Source of the DNA: Bacillota bacterium
Lineage (GTDB): Bacteria; Bacillota; Clostridia; Oscillospirales; Oscillospiraceae
NCBI GenBank assembly: GCA_021200975.1
Contig: JAJQFT010000027.1
Coordinates: forward strand, 1 to 33,810
Direction: 5' to 3'
Length of the DNA stretch: 33,810 nucleotides
Part shown: one piece after another, positions 6,396-15,903 of the stretch
How positions within the stretch are numbered: position 1 is the stretch's first letter
Layout: each line of letters opens with the position of its first letter
The notes under the pieces: generated by a model
What the model was told of the DNA's origin: nothing
Seen by the model: the letters and a program-made list of their open reading frames with translations, nothing else
The model's database searches: none
Position numbers and translations under genes: made by a program

Positions 6396-7949
6396 ATGAA
6401 ATTTTGTACACACTGCGGCGCGCGGCTGCCGGACGAGGTTCTGTTCTGCACCAGCTGCGGCACGCGCTTGGAAAAACCCGTGGAAACGCCTGCCCCGGAG
6501 CCCGCACCCGAACCCCCCCCAGAGCCTGCGCCCGCCCCAGAGCCTGCGCCGGAGCCGGTGCGCGCGGGCGCAGATAAGCGCGCAAAGCCGCGCTCCCGCG
6601 CTCCACTGGTGATTGGCGTGTGCGCCGTTGCTATCGTAGCGCTGGTGCTGGTGGCGGCGCTTGCCGCGCTTGTATTCGGCGGCTCAAGCGACGAGCTGCT
6701 GGTGCGCGCCCCCTCGCTTTTTGTTGGGGAGGCGGACGTATACTATATCCTCAGCGCGGAGAAAGCGGAAAAAACCGCCATCGAGTCCATCAATACCTAT
6801 GGCTATAATGCAGACAAGACGGCGATGTATGTCCTTGATGGCGACGCGGTGCTGTATTATGCCACGGCGAAGGGCGCTTCCGAGGTTGCCGAGGATGTCT
6901 ATTCGGCGGCGTTCAGCGCGGGCGGCACGGTGCTGGCCTATCTGGATGTGGACGACGCGCTGGTGCTCTACACCGTTTCCAGCGGCAAGACCGCTACCGT
7001 CTGCACCGAGGATGTGATAAGCTATGCCATCTCGCCGGACGGCAAGACCGCGCTCTACACCGTGCTGGACGGTAAGGAGATGACCCTGTATCTCTACACC
7101 GGCGGCAAATCCACCGCCCTGTGCGATGACCTCTATCCTGTCGCGGTCGCCAACAGCGGCAAAACCATTTACGCCTACAGCGGCGAAAAGGATGCCCTGT
7201 ACAGCGTGGATCAAAAGGGCAACGCCGAGAAGATTTCCTCCATCACAAGCTACCGCTTCTATTGCAGCGCGGACAGCACCGCGGTCCTGTTCTACAACGA
7301 CGGCGCGACCTACCTATCCAGCAAGGGCGGCGAGCGGACAAAGCTTTCCTCCGACACGCTGGCGCCCTATAGCCTGATGCGCGGCGCGGCGAACGGCAGC
7401 AGCACCATCTGCACCAGTTGCTCCGGCGCGCTGAGCGACATGATTTATGTGTGCGACAGCTCCTACTACACCTATTCTGAGAAGGAGGGGCTTAACAAAA
7501 TCGCCAACGACGCCTCCAAGTTCTTCATCAGCGACGACCTGAAAACGGTCTACTACATGAAAGACGGCAAGCTCTACTGCGCCAGCGCCAGCGAGGACTA
7601 CGAGCGCAACCGCCTCGAGCTGACCGGGGAGATTTGGGATTTCAGCGTCTCCGACGACGGCAAAACCGTCTATTACCTCACCGACGACGATGAATTGTAC
7701 CTGCTCAAGAACAGCAAGTCCACCAAGGTCGCGGACGATGTGGAGTACCTGTGCGGCTTCTACAAGAGCTATCTGTATTTTTATTCCGACGACGCGCTGT
7801 ACTATGCCTCCGGCAAGAGCCGCCAGAAGCTGGCGGACGATGTGCTTGGCTGCAGCATCCTTGCCACGGGCGTGTACTACGGGGCGGATGACTACCTCTA
7901 TGGCTCCGCCGGCGGAAAAACCTTCTCGAAGCTACTGGATATCAGCTGA
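6396..7949 (+). CDS. zinc-ribbon, single-pass membrane protein with beta-propeller-like exterior
   Basis: 517 residues. A C4 zinc ribbon opens the protein (Cys4, Cys7, Cys18, Cys21). It is followed by a Pro/Glu-repeat linker (about 28-55), a basic stretch, one transmembrane helix (about 70-95), then some 420 residues of short beta-rich repeats of the type DGKTVYY, DGKLYCAS and DDELYLLK. The repeats suggest a beta-propeller (DUF5050/WD40-like) outside the cell with the ribbon inside. Enzymatic residues are not recognised. The ATG at 6396 follows GGAAGGGGG; an upstream in-frame ATG at 6309 lies inside the repeat and lacks a ribosome binding site. The gene stands alone between its promoter and a strong terminator. 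The function is unknown; sensing or envelope scaffolding is a guess. Confidence 0.85.
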   Translation: MKFCTHCGARLPDEVLFCTSCGTRLEKPVETPAPEPAPEPPPEPAPAPEPAPEPVRAGADKRAKPRSRAPLVIGVCAVAIVALVLVAALAALVFGGSSDELLVRAPSLFVGEADVYYILSAEKAEKTAIESINTYGYNADKTAMYVLDGDAVLYYATAKGASEVAEDVYSAAFSAGGTVLAYLDVDDALVLYTVSSGKTATVCTEDVISYAISPDGKTALYTVLDGKEMTLYLYTGGKSTALCDDLYPVAVANSGKTIYAYSGEKDALYSVDQKGNAEKISSITSYRFYCSADSTAVLFYNDGATYLSSKGGERTKLSSDTLAPYSLMRGAANGSSTICTSCSGALSDMIYVCDSSYYTYSEKEGLNKIANDASKFFISDDLKTVYYMKDGKLYCASASEDYERNRLELTGEIWDFSVSDDGKTVYYLTDDDELYLLKNSKSTKVADDVEYLCGFYKSYLYFYSDDALYYASGKSRQKLADDVLGCSILATGVYYGADDYLYGSAGGKTFSKLLDIS

Positions 7950-7967
7950 GACAACCAAGCAAAACGC

Positions 7968-8000
7968 AAGCCTCCCGGGCGCGACCCGGGAGGCTTTTCC
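7968..8000. terminator. bidirectional intrinsic terminator
   Basis: AAGCCTCCCGGG at 7968-7979 pairs perfectly with CCCGGGAGGCTT at 7985-7996 around a 5-base loop and is followed by TTCC on the plus strand. It lies between the converging zinc-ribbon gene and fkp, and can serve both. Confidence 0.85.
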
Positions 8001-10880
8001 TTATACAAATTCGCAGTCCCATACATCCACGCCGGACTCCTGAAATACCTCGCTCAGGCGTTCGCGCAGTGCTTCCTTGCTCACGCCGCGCCGCAGCACC
8101 ACCTGCAGGAAGCCGCCGCCGCCCGCGCCGCAAATCATTTTCCCGGCAATCAGGTCGTCGACCGTTGCAAAAATCTGGTCGATGCACAGGTTTGTGCTGC
8201 CCGCGTCGATGCGCAGGCTCTGCTGCCAGTGCTCGGTGAGCAGCTTGGCAAAGCCGTCAATATTGCCCTTTTCCAGCTCGAAGCGCATCAGCACGGCCAG
8301 CTGCTGGATATTCTCATGCGCCTGCACGGATTCCGCGTCACCGCCAATGTAGCGGCCGACCACATCGCGCAGGAGGTTGCGCGCCAGCCGCCGCTGGCCG
8401 GTGTAAATCAGCGCGAAGCGCTCGTTGAGCGCACGAAGCGTCTGCTGGGAGAGCTGCAGCGGGGTGCAAACAATTTTCTGCGCAAGCCCCGGCGCGGTCG
8501 TGACCATTTTGATGCCCGGCACAATGCCGCCGACCTGATCCTGCCAGCCGCCGCCCGTGGACATCAGCTGCTCCATGCACAGCGCGCGCTCGAAAACCTC
8601 CTCATCCGTCACCGACTGCCCCATCGCTTGGTATAGCGCCTTTACGCAGGCGCCCGCAAGGATGGAGCTGGTGCCCAGCCCGCTGCCCTTCGGGATTTCG
8701 GTGACGCTGGTATTGATGGCAAGCCCCGCGCCCAGTCGCGCACACAGATCGTCGACCGAAAGCGCGCCGTGCGCGGGGATCACTCCGCAGGCCAGCAGCG
8801 CGGCCTTGTGCAGCGCGAAGGGGTCGGAGGGGTCGCGGCAGTCGCGCAGCGCGTCCATATCCACAAATTCCTGGTACGAGCCGATATCTGTGCTGGATAG
8901 CGCGATGACCGGTCGGTTCAGCCTTTTCACCGATACCGAGATGGGCAGGCGCCCATTGAGCGACACGGCGGCGTTTAGCACCGTACCGCCGTTTTCCATG
9001 CAGTAGGGCGGGGTGTCGCTCCAGCCGCCGCCCCAATTCACCCGCACGGGCAGGTGCACGTCCGCGTCCGCGCGCAGGCGCAGGCCCGGCTCGTAGCGCA
9101 CGCTTGCCATCGCGGCGCGCAGCGTCGCGTCGCGAATGGTGCCGAAGCACTGCGCCGAGAACTCCGCCTGACCGGTCAGCCTCCACAGGTAGTGATAAAT
9201 CCGCACGCGCTTGCTGAATTCCGGGAGCATACCGATGTCCAGCGCCTGCGCCGCCTCCAGCAGGTATTGCACGGTGTGCCTGTCCAGCTCCGGGTAGCGC
9301 GCGGCAGCTTCGTCCGCCGGAACGCGGCGGTCGATGCATTCCAAGATGGCCTCGGCTGCGATTTGCTCGCGCAGATTCTCCTGCCAGGGCAGGATCGCCG
9401 TCACATCCGCGCGCTGGAAGCTCTCCTGCAGGCTCACAAGCTCGCCGCCGGACTCGCCCGCAAGCGCCGCCGCTGCGGCTGCCTCCATCGTTTCGCGCAC
9501 CGGGTAGAGCGCCGCCGTCCACAGCGGCTCGCCCAGCTCGCGGCCAAAGAGGGTGGATTCCTTCGGATTGTCGCCCACGCCGTAGCGGCGGCATACGAAG
9601 CGGCCGCCGCGCAGCTTGAGCCCATGAAGCACCGTGCCGTCCGGCACGGTCTGCCCCGCGAGCGTCACGCCGGAAATCACGCAGCCCTTGCCCACGCGTG
9701 TGCCGGGAAGAATGCGGCTATCCTCTAAGTAGCTCCCGCTGCCGATGGAGGCCAAGGGGCTGACGAAGCTGTTGCTCACGGCAAAATCCTCCGGCTGGAC
9801 GTTGCTGCTCACCGCGCCCGACCAGCCGAGGAAGCGGAATTCCTCCATGCCGTCGGTCATCAGATGCAGCAGCTCGCGGGTCGTCCCGAAATGGATAAAC
9901 GAGGCGGGGGAGAGGCGAATCAGCTTCATGGAGAAGCCGGAAAGCACCTCCCACAGGGCGGTGCGGCACTGCCGAAGCTCCTCGGTGAAGCTTCCCTCCG
10001 GCTTTTCAAGGTAGAACTGCTCCAGAGTGGATTCGCTGGCCAGCGGGTATAGAAAATCTGCGTAGAAGGAAAGCCGGGCGCTGGGGTTTACGAAGCGGTC
10101 ATATCCGGCCGGCGTATCCACAAGGCTGTAGAGCGCGCGCAGCAGCTCCGGTGAGAGGAGGACGGCGCCTGTGTCAATATCCACCCGGCCGTGCGCGTCC
10201 ACAGCGCCGCATTCGGTGAGCGTTTGCACCGTCTGCTTGTGCAGGAAGCGGCCGACGTTCCCGCTCGTGTCCTTGCGGTAGACGCCGTGGTTTTTCCCGG
10301 TCTGCACATCCTCCTTGATGGAAAGCGCCGCCGCGCCCACGCCGTAGAAGTCAATTTGCAGGGCGTTGAATAGCAGCAGCACATCGCCGGAGCAGACGAG
10401 CATCCCCTCGCGCAGGCGCGAGGCTACGGTGCTCATGCCAATCAGGAATTCGTCGAACAGGGTCGAGCGCCGCCCGCCGGTCAGCAGACGCGGGACGGGG
10501 GAGAACAGCTTCCCGCAGGCGGAGTACTGCGGCACGCGCTTGCTGTCGCCGCCGGAGTGGATAACCAGCACCCGCCTGCCGAAAAAATGCCCGCCCTCCC
10601 GCTCTGCCACATAACGCAGGCAGGAGAGGGTCGCGCCGCCGCTGCCGATGCGCTGCCCGTCCCGGTCGGGGATGACGGCGTAGTGTGTGCGCGCGGGAAG
10701 CTGCCCGCGCGCCAGCCGGTGCCGCAGCTGCATTTCATAGGCCGTTGCCTGCGCCTCGTTGCTGGCGGTTAACAGCACATAGTCCCATGTGGGCAGGCGC
10801 TCGCTAAGCAGCGTCTGCTGGAAATAGGCAAGCGCGTCCTGATAGGACTGCTGCTCAAAAAGCATGGTGTAGCGATTCAC
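8001..10880 (-). CDS. fkp: bifunctional L-fucokinase / fucose-1-phosphate guanylyltransferase
   Basis: 959 residues, close to Bacteroides FKP. The N-terminal half is the fucose-1-P guanylyltransferase (SGGDSKRVPQYSACGK at about 109-124). A repetitive middle region (about 430-520) looks like the beta-helix linker. The C-terminal third is a GHMP kinase with WGGGWSDTPP, the ATP loop PKGSGLGTSS (about 730-739) and GAGGGG (about 918). The enzyme converts free L-fucose to fucose-1-P and then GDP-fucose. The start is GTG at 10880, with GGAGG 7 bases before it; the open frame to 11126 runs into the mutase gene and is rejected. It is the last gene of the GDP-fucose operon, 29 bases after the mutase, ending at a strong terminator. 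FKP was first described in Bacteroides, so its presence in a Firmicute hints at transfer, though its base composition matches its neighbours. Confidence 0.93.
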   Translation of the reverse strand: MNRYTMLFEQQSYQDALAYFQQTLLSERLPTWDYVLLTASNEAQATAYEMQLRHRLARGQLPARTHYAVIPDRDGQRIGSGGATLSCLRYVAEREGGHFFGRRVLVIHSGGDSKRVPQYSACGKLFSPVPRLLTGGRRSTLFDEFLIGMSTVASRLREGMLVCSGDVLLLFNALQIDFYGVGAAALSIKEDVQTGKNHGVYRKDTSGNVGRFLHKQTVQTLTECGAVDAHGRVDIDTGAVLLSPELLRALYSLVDTPAGYDRFVNPSARLSFYADFLYPLASESTLEQFYLEKPEGSFTEELRQCRTALWEVLSGFSMKLIRLSPASFIHFGTTRELLHLMTDGMEEFRFLGWSGAVSSNVQPEDFAVSNSFVSPLASIGSGSYLEDSRILPGTRVGKGCVISGVTLAGQTVPDGTVLHGLKLRGGRFVCRRYGVGDNPKESTLFGRELGEPLWTAALYPVRETMEAAAAAALAGESGGELVSLQESFQRADVTAILPWQENLREQIAAEAILECIDRRVPADEAAARYPELDRHTVQYLLEAAQALDIGMLPEFSKRVRIYHYLWRLTGQAEFSAQCFGTIRDATLRAAMASVRYEPGLRLRADADVHLPVRVNWGGGWSDTPPYCMENGGTVLNAAVSLNGRLPISVSVKRLNRPVIALSSTDIGSYQEFVDMDALRDCRDPSDPFALHKAALLACGVIPAHGALSVDDLCARLGAGLAINTSVTEIPKGSGLGTSSILAGACVKALYQAMGQSVTDEEVFERALCMEQLMSTGGGWQDQVGGIVPGIKMVTTAPGLAQKIVCTPLQLSQQTLRALNERFALIYTGQRRLARNLLRDVVGRYIGGDAESVQAHENIQQLAVLMRFELEKGNIDGFAKLLTEHWQQSLRIDAGSTNLCIDQIFATVDDLIAGKMICGAGGGGFLQVVLRRGVSKEALRERLSEVFQESGVDVWDCEFV

Positions 10881-10909
10881 GCAAATTCCTCCGTTTCCCC
10901 TGTGTCTTT

Positions 10910-12610
10910 CTATGGAAGCGCTAAGCGTTCGATTGCCTGCGCGAGGAGCCGCTCCAGCGCGGCGGCGGCCTCCCGGCTGCGCGCGCTTACAGATAGATAA
11001 GCCTTCAGCTTCGGCTCGGTGCCGGAGGGCCGCACGGTCACCGAGCAGTCCCCCTCCAGCTCGAATTTCAGAACATCCGATTTGGGCAGTCCGTCGAGCC
11101 CCGCGCTGTAGTCTAGGGTGCGGCAAACCGCTGCCGGGCCGATGCGCTCCACGCCCGCGCGGAGCGAGGCCATGATGCCCTGCATCCGCGCGAAGCCGGC
11201 CGCGCCCTCGAAGGTATAGGCGTGCAGCGTGTTCAGGCAGAAGCCGAACTCCCGGTAGAGCGCCTCCAGCCGCTGCGGCAGGGAGATGCCGCGGGTTTTG
11301 TAATAGGCGAACATCTCGCAGATGAGGAAGGCGCCGTTTACCGCGTCCTTGTCGCGCACATAGGAGCCGCTCAGGTAGCCGTAGCTCTCCTCAAAGCCGA
11401 AGATGTAGGAGCCGGCCTTGCCCTGCGCCTCCAGCAGGCCAATCTGCTCGCCGATGAATTTGAAGCCGGTCAGCACGTTCACGGTGCGCACGCCATATTT
11501 CGCCGCGACCCGCTGCGCCATGTCCGTGGTAACGATGGTCTTTACCGCCACCGGGTCGGCGGGCATTTTCCCGTGCTTCGTGCGCTGCGCGCAGATATAG
11601 TCGAGCAGCAGCACCCCCACCTCGTTGCCAGACAGGAGGGCGTATTCCCCACCCTCATCCTTCACGGCGATGCCCACGCGGTCACAGTCCGGGTCGGTGG
11701 CCAGAAGCAGGTCGGCGTTGACCTTCGCCGCGTATTCCATGCCCAGAGTCATCGCCTCGCGCATTTCCGGGTTGGGATTGGGGCAGGTGGGAAAATTCCC
11801 GTCGGGCTGCGCCTGCTCGGGCACGACGGTGATATTGCAGTAGCCGGCCTCGCGCAGCGTCCGCAGCACGGGCTTCAGGCCGGTGCCGTTGAGCGGCGTG
11901 TAGACGATGGAAACATTCCGGTCGATTTTCTCCCCATACAGGACGGATTGCTTCCGCACCTCGGCGACAAAGGCGGTGTATACGCTCTCCGGCACGGCGG
12001 AAATCCGCCCGGCGGCCTCCCCGGCGGAGAAATCCATGTATTGGAAATCCGAAAAAATATCAAGCTTTTCTATCTCGGCGAGGATTTCCGCCGCGGCCTG
12101 CGTGGTGATTTGGCAGCCGTCCGCGCCGTAGACCTTGTAGCCGTTGTAGCGGGCGGGGTTGTGGGAGGCCGTCACCATCACGCCTGCGGCGCAGCCCAGC
12201 GCCCGAACGGCGTAGGACAGGCAGGGCGTGGGCATCAGCGCCGGGTAGAGGAAAACCGCGATGCCGTTCGCCGCGAATACGCCGCAGGCCACCCGTGCGA
12301 ACAGGTCGGATTTGATGCGCGAGTCGTAGGACACGGCAATTTTCTGCGCCGGAGGCGGGAAATGCCGCTTCACATAGTCCGCCAAACCCTGCGAGGCTTT
12401 CGCCACGGTGTAGACGTTCATGCGGTTCGTACCCGCGCCGATCACACCGCGCAGCCCGCCGGTGCCGAAGGCAAGGTCGCGGTAGAAGGCGTCCTCGATT
12501 TTGGCGCGATCGCCCGCCATGCCGCGCAGCTCGGCCTCCAAATCCGGATCGAGCGGCGGCAGAAGGCCGCACTGCGCGCACCAGCGCGCGTATTGCTCCT
12601 GAATCTGCAT
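10910..12610 (-). CDS. phosphohexomutase (phosphomannomutase/phosphoglucomutase, PgcA type)
   Basis: 566 residues, similar in length to B. subtilis PgcA. All four alpha-D-phosphohexomutase loops are present: the phosphoserine loop TASHNP (Ser149), the Mg-binding DPDCDR (Asp306, 308, 310), the sugar-binding FEESYG (about 407-411), and the phosphate-binding RPSGTEPK near the C-terminus. EESYG is more typical of glucomutase-like members, but its place between manA and fkp argues that it supplies mannose-1-P from mannose-6-P, perhaps serving glucose as well. AAAGGGG precedes the ATG at 12610. The gap to manA is 13 bases. Confidence 0.92.
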   Translation of the reverse strand: MQIQEQYARWCAQCGLLPPLDPDLEAELRGMAGDRAKIEDAFYRDLAFGTGGLRGVIGAGTNRMNVYTVAKASQGLADYVKRHFPPPAQKIAVSYDSRIKSDLFARVACGVFAANGIAVFLYPALMPTPCLSYAVRALGCAAGVMVTASHNPARYNGYKVYGADGCQITTQAAAEILAEIEKLDIFSDFQYMDFSAGEAAGRISAVPESVYTAFVAEVRKQSVLYGEKIDRNVSIVYTPLNGTGLKPVLRTLREAGYCNITVVPEQAQPDGNFPTCPNPNPEMREAMTLGMEYAAKVNADLLLATDPDCDRVGIAVKDEGGEYALLSGNEVGVLLLDYICAQRTKHGKMPADPVAVKTIVTTDMAQRVAAKYGVRTVNVLTGFKFIGEQIGLLEAQGKAGSYIFGFEESYGYLSGSYVRDKDAVNGAFLICEMFAYYKTRGISLPQRLEALYREFGFCLNTLHAYTFEGAAGFARMQGIMASLRAGVERIGPAAVCRTLDYSAGLDGLPKSDVLKFELEGDCSVTVRPSGTEPKLKAYLSVSARSREAAAALERLLAQAIERLALP

Positions 12611-12623
12611 AGTTTTCGCCCCT

Positions 12624-13646
12624 TTAGCAGCTGATTTTCAAAAATGTCGCTTTTCCGTGCAGCCGGATCCGCGCCGAATCCGCCGGGACAAAAAAGCAGT
12701 CGCCCCGAAAACAATTGATGGATTCGTCTTCCCAGAAGAGCGTGCCGCAGACCTCGGTAAACAGCAGCACCTGAAAGGAGTTGCTGCCGGTTTGCAGCTC
12801 GGCCAGCTCGCGGATGCGCTCGGTGTTCACCAGCACCCGCTCGACCTGAAAATACTTGCACCGGCACAGAAATTCGCTCGCCTGCCCCTTGCCAAAGTGC
12901 AGCACGCGCATAGGCTGCCGTGGCTCGCGGCTGCCCTGCAGCTTGGCCACGTCCAGTGCCTTGTCGACGTGCAGCTCGCGCGGCTTTCCGTATTTGTCCA
13001 GGCGGTTGTAGTCGTACAGGCGGTAGGTGAGGTTGGAGCTTTGCTGAATCTCGGCGACCAGCGCGCCCGCGCCGAGGGCGTGAATGCGCCCGGCCGGGAT
13101 GAAAAACACATCGTCCTTTCGCACAGGAACCTTGTGCAGCAGCTTCTCAATCGTGCCGTCGGCGAGGCTCCTGCGGACATCGGCGGGGCTTTCGTCGTGA
13201 TAGAAGCCATAAACCAGCCGGGTGCCCTTGAGTGCGTCCAGGACGTACCACATTTCCGTCTTGCCGAGGGAGCCATTTTCATGCTCGCGGGCGTAGGCAT
13301 CGTCCGGGTGCACCTGCACGGATAGATCCATCCTCGCGTCGATGAGCTTGACGAGAATGGGCAGGCCGTTGGAGATATCCGGGTGCGTCCCGGCAAATTC
13401 CGGATGCTCCTGCAGAACGGAGCGCAGCGTCCTGCCCCGAAACGCGCCGGAGGCCACGGTGCTCAGCCCATCCGGGTGGGTGGAGCATTCCCACGTTTCC
13501 GCCAGCGGCGACATATCGATTCCCTTGGAAAAGTCGTCGTTCAGGCGGCTGCCGCCCCACAGGCTGTCCTTTCCCACGGGCGCGAGCAGGAGAGGCCCGG
13601 GCCGCGGGCGCGCGTCAGCCTTCAAGCGCATATTTCTGCTTGTCAT
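12624..13646 (-). CDS. manA: mannose-6-phosphate isomerase (class I)
   Basis: About 340 residues. It interconverts fructose-6-P and mannose-6-P, the entry to GDP-mannose. It shows the type I zinc cupin pattern: VQVHPDD (Gln and His ligands), KTEMWYVLDA (Glu ligand), IPAGRIHALGAG (His ligand), and EIQQSSNLTYRLYDYNR, as in the short Firmicute ManA/YvyI form. Two starts are possible, both inside the end of manC: ATG 13646, with AAAGGA 11 bases before, is preferred; ATG 13631 (335 residues) has no clear ribosome binding site but fits the family N-terminus well. Either way the gene overlaps manC and is probably translationally coupled. Confidence 0.93.
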   Translation of the reverse strand: MTSRNMRLKADARPRPGPLLLAPVGKDSLWGGSRLNDDFSKGIDMSPLAETWECSTHPDGLSTVASGAFRGRTLRSVLQEHPEFAGTHPDISNGLPILVKLIDARMDLSVQVHPDDAYAREHENGSLGKTEMWYVLDALKGTRLVYGFYHDESPADVRRSLADGTIEKLLHKVPVRKDDVFFIPAGRIHALGAGALVAEIQQSSNLTYRLYDYNRLDKYGKPRELHVDKALDVAKLQGSREPRQPMRVLHFGKGQASEFLCRCKYFQVERVLVNTERIRELAELQTGSNSFQVLLFTEVCGTLFWEDESINCFRGDCFFVPADSARIRLHGKATFLKISC

Positions 13647-14931
13647 GGACGCTGATATCCTTTCCAAGCTGCACCTCAATCAGCTGCAGCTCGGTGATGG
13701 CCTCGACGGTGTGGCGGCAGCCGGCCTGCATGGTAATCACATCCCCGACGGTTACAGGCTGCACCATGCCGTCCACCGTTACGATTCCCTCGCCGGAGAT
13801 GACGTTCCAGATTTCGTCGCGCTTCTCGTGGCTGTGGTAGTTCATGGCGTGGCCGGGGCGCAGGGTGACCTTGATGGTCAGGCTGTCCGCGCCCACGTCC
13901 AGCACGCGGAAGCTGCCCCAGCTCTTTTCGGCGAACATGATTTGCTGCCGGATGGCGTCCACCATGGGCTTTATGCCGCTCGAAAGCTCCTTGTCGGAAA
14001 CAAGGATCCCTTCCGGGCTGGCGGAAACCACCACGTCCCGAAGCCCCATGCACACGATGGGAACATTCAGCTCGTTGACCACATGGACGTTTTCGCAGCT
14101 GCTGCTGAGCATCGCTTCGCCAATGGTGGGGGTGCTCATGGCCTCGGTGAGGGTGTTCCATGTGCCGAGATCCTTCCATTGCCCGCCAAAGCGCAGCACC
14201 TGAATTTTCGGTTCGGCCTCGGCTACCGCGTAGTCGAAGCTGATTTTCGGGAGCGCTTCATATCGGTCGAACAGGTCGTCATAGTCGCAGGAGCCGAGCA
14301 GCTCACGCGCCTTGCGCAGCACATAGCCCAGCCTGTAGGCGAATACGCCGCCGTTCCACAGCGCGCCGCGCGCAATATAGCCCTTGGCGGTTTCGGCATC
14401 TGGCTTCTCCCGGAAGGTGTGCACGGAGCTGATTGGCTGCGTCGATTCCGGGAGAATGTAGCCGTATTTTTCGCTGGGGTAGGTGGGCTCGATGCCCATC
14501 AGCACGAGGTTGGCCTCGCCCGATTCCGCCTGCTCGCTCAATCGCTTGAGCATTTGGAAGTAATCGTCCTCCACATAGGGATCGACCGGGCAGACCACCA
14601 CGGGCTCGTCCTCGCCGATTTTCTGCACATCGTGCAGGTAGGCCGTCGCTAGGGCAATGGCGGGGAAGGTATCCCTGCGGCATGGCTCCACGCTGATGCC
14701 GACGCCGTCGCCGAGCTGGTTGTGGATGGCGGAGACCTGCGTTTTCGAGGTCGCGATGGTGATGCTCGCGCCCGCGTCCACGGTTTTGATCTGGCGGTAG
14801 ACGCGCTGCACCATCGATTCATAGCCGCCGTCGGCCGTTTCAAAGATTTTGATAAACTGCTTCGAGCGGATATCGTTGGAAAGCGGCCAGAGCCGCCGCC
14901 CGGAGCCGCCGGAAAGTAGCACAATATTCAT
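13615..14931 (-). CDS. manC: mannose-1-phosphate guanylyltransferase with C-terminal cupin domain
   Basis: 438 residues. It makes GDP-mannose from mannose-1-P and GTP. The N-terminus is MNIVLLSGGSGRRLWPLSN, the family nucleotide-binding signature; FREKPD lies mid-protein, and a C-terminal cupin (about 330-430, with RPGHAMNYHSHEKRDEIW) matches the isomerase-like domain of ManC/CpsB enzymes. Since a separate ManA is encoded next door, the cupin may be regulatory or catalytically redundant. ATG 14931 follows AGGTGAGGTG by 9 bases; a GTG at 14943 would add four residues and lacks good spacing. It sits 27 bases after fcl and overlaps manA. Confidence 0.94.
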   Translation of the reverse strand: MNIVLLSGGSGRRLWPLSNDIRSKQFIKIFETADGGYESMVQRVYRQIKTVDAGASITIATSKTQVSAIHNQLGDGVGISVEPCRRDTFPAIALATAYLHDVQKIGEDEPVVVCPVDPYVEDDYFQMLKRLSEQAESGEANLVLMGIEPTYPSEKYGYILPESTQPISSVHTFREKPDAETAKGYIARGALWNGGVFAYRLGYVLRKARELLGSCDYDDLFDRYEALPKISFDYAVAEAEPKIQVLRFGGQWKDLGTWNTLTEAMSTPTIGEAMLSSSCENVHVVNELNVPIVCMGLRDVVVSASPEGILVSDKELSSGIKPMVDAIRQQIMFAEKSWGSFRVLDVGADSLTIKVTLRPGHAMNYHSHEKRDEIWNVISGEGIVTVDGMVQPVTVGDVITMQAGCRHTVEAITELQLIEVQLGKDISVHDKQKYALEG

Positions 14932-14958
14932 CCTGCCTGTCACCTCACCTGCCGCGCC

Positions 14959-15903
14959 TCAGCGCTCCGCGCGCATGGGGTTGTGCAAGAAGTCCTCGTA
15001 GGCGAGGCGGATGCCATCCTCAAGCTCGGTCTTGTATGTCCAGCCGAGGCTGGCGGCCTTGGAAACATCCAGCAGCTTGCGCGGCGTGCCGTTCGGCTTG
15101 GAGGGATCCCAGAGGATTTCTCCGTCGTAGCCGATAACCTTCGCCACCAGCTCTGTCAGCTCCTTGATGCTCAGCTCCTTGCCGGTGCCGGCGTTTACGG
15201 TTTCGTTGCCGGAATAGTGGTTCATCAGGAACACGCACAGGTTGGCCAAATCGTCTACGTACAGGAATTCGCGCAGCGGACTGCCGTCGCCCCAGCAGGT
15301 TACGGATTTTCTGCCCTCGAGCTTTGCCTCATGGAAGCGGCGAATCAGCGCCGGGAGCACATGGGAGTGGGTGGGGTGATAGTTATCGTTGGGGCCGTAG
15401 AGGTTGGTGGGCATCACGGAGATATAGTCCGTCCCGTACTGGCGGTTGAGGAATTCGCAGTATTTCAGCCCCGAAATCTTGGCGAGAGCATAGGCTTCGT
15501 TGGTTTTTTCCAGCTCGCCGGTGAGCAGGCAGCTTTCCGGCATCGGCTGGGGCGCCATGCGCGGATAGATGCACGAGGAGCCGAGAAATTCCAGCTTTTT
15601 GCAGCCGTTCTTCCAGGCCGAATGCACCACGTTCATCTCCAGAATCATGTTATCGTATAAAAAGTCCGCCAGCGCGCTCTCGTTGGCGACGATGCCGCCC
15701 ACCTTCGCGGCCGCGAGAAAGACATAGTCCGGCTTCTCGGCGGCGAAAAAGGCCTCCACCTCCGCCTGCCGGGTCAGATCCAGCTCGGCGTGGCTGCGGG
15801 TGAGGAGGTTGTGGTAGCCCTGCCGGTTTAGCTCGCGCACGATCGCCGAGCCGACCATACCGCGGTGACCGGCGACATAGATTTTCGCGTTTTTCTCCAT
15901 CAT
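14959..15903 (-). CDS. fcl: GDP-L-fucose synthase (4-keto-6-deoxymannose epimerase/reductase)
   Basis: 314 residues, the usual length of Fcl/WcaG. It performs 3,5-epimerisation and NADPH reduction of GDP-4-keto-6-deoxymannose. It has the Rossmann loop GHRGMVGSA (12-20), the catalytic set SSC (Cys111 as likely epimerase acid/base), YxxxK (Tyr138, Lys142), and NLYGPNDNY with His181 in the HSHV segment. Its ATG overlaps the gmd stop codon in an ATGA junction, so the two consecutive pathway enzymes are translationally coupled. AGAAGG precedes the start. Confidence 0.96.
   Translation of the reverse strand: MMEKNAKIYVAGHRGMVGSAIVRELNRQGYHNLLTRSHAELDLTRQAEVEAFFAAEKPDYVFLAAAKVGGIVANESALADFLYDNMILEMNVVHSAWKNGCKKLEFLGSSCIYPRMAPQPMPESCLLTGELEKTNEAYALAKISGLKYCEFLNRQYGTDYISVMPTNLYGPNDNYHPTHSHVLPALIRRFHEAKLEGRKSVTCWGDGSPLREFLYVDDLANLCVFLMNHYSGNETVNAGTGKELSIKELTELVAKVIGYDGEILWDPSKPNGTPRKLLDVSKAASLGWTYKTELEDGIRLAYEDFLHNPMRAER

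Noticed and set aside
10881..11126. N-terminal extension of the fkp frame to 11126
   Set aside because: It overlaps the mutase gene; GGAGG just before the GTG at 10880 decides the start.
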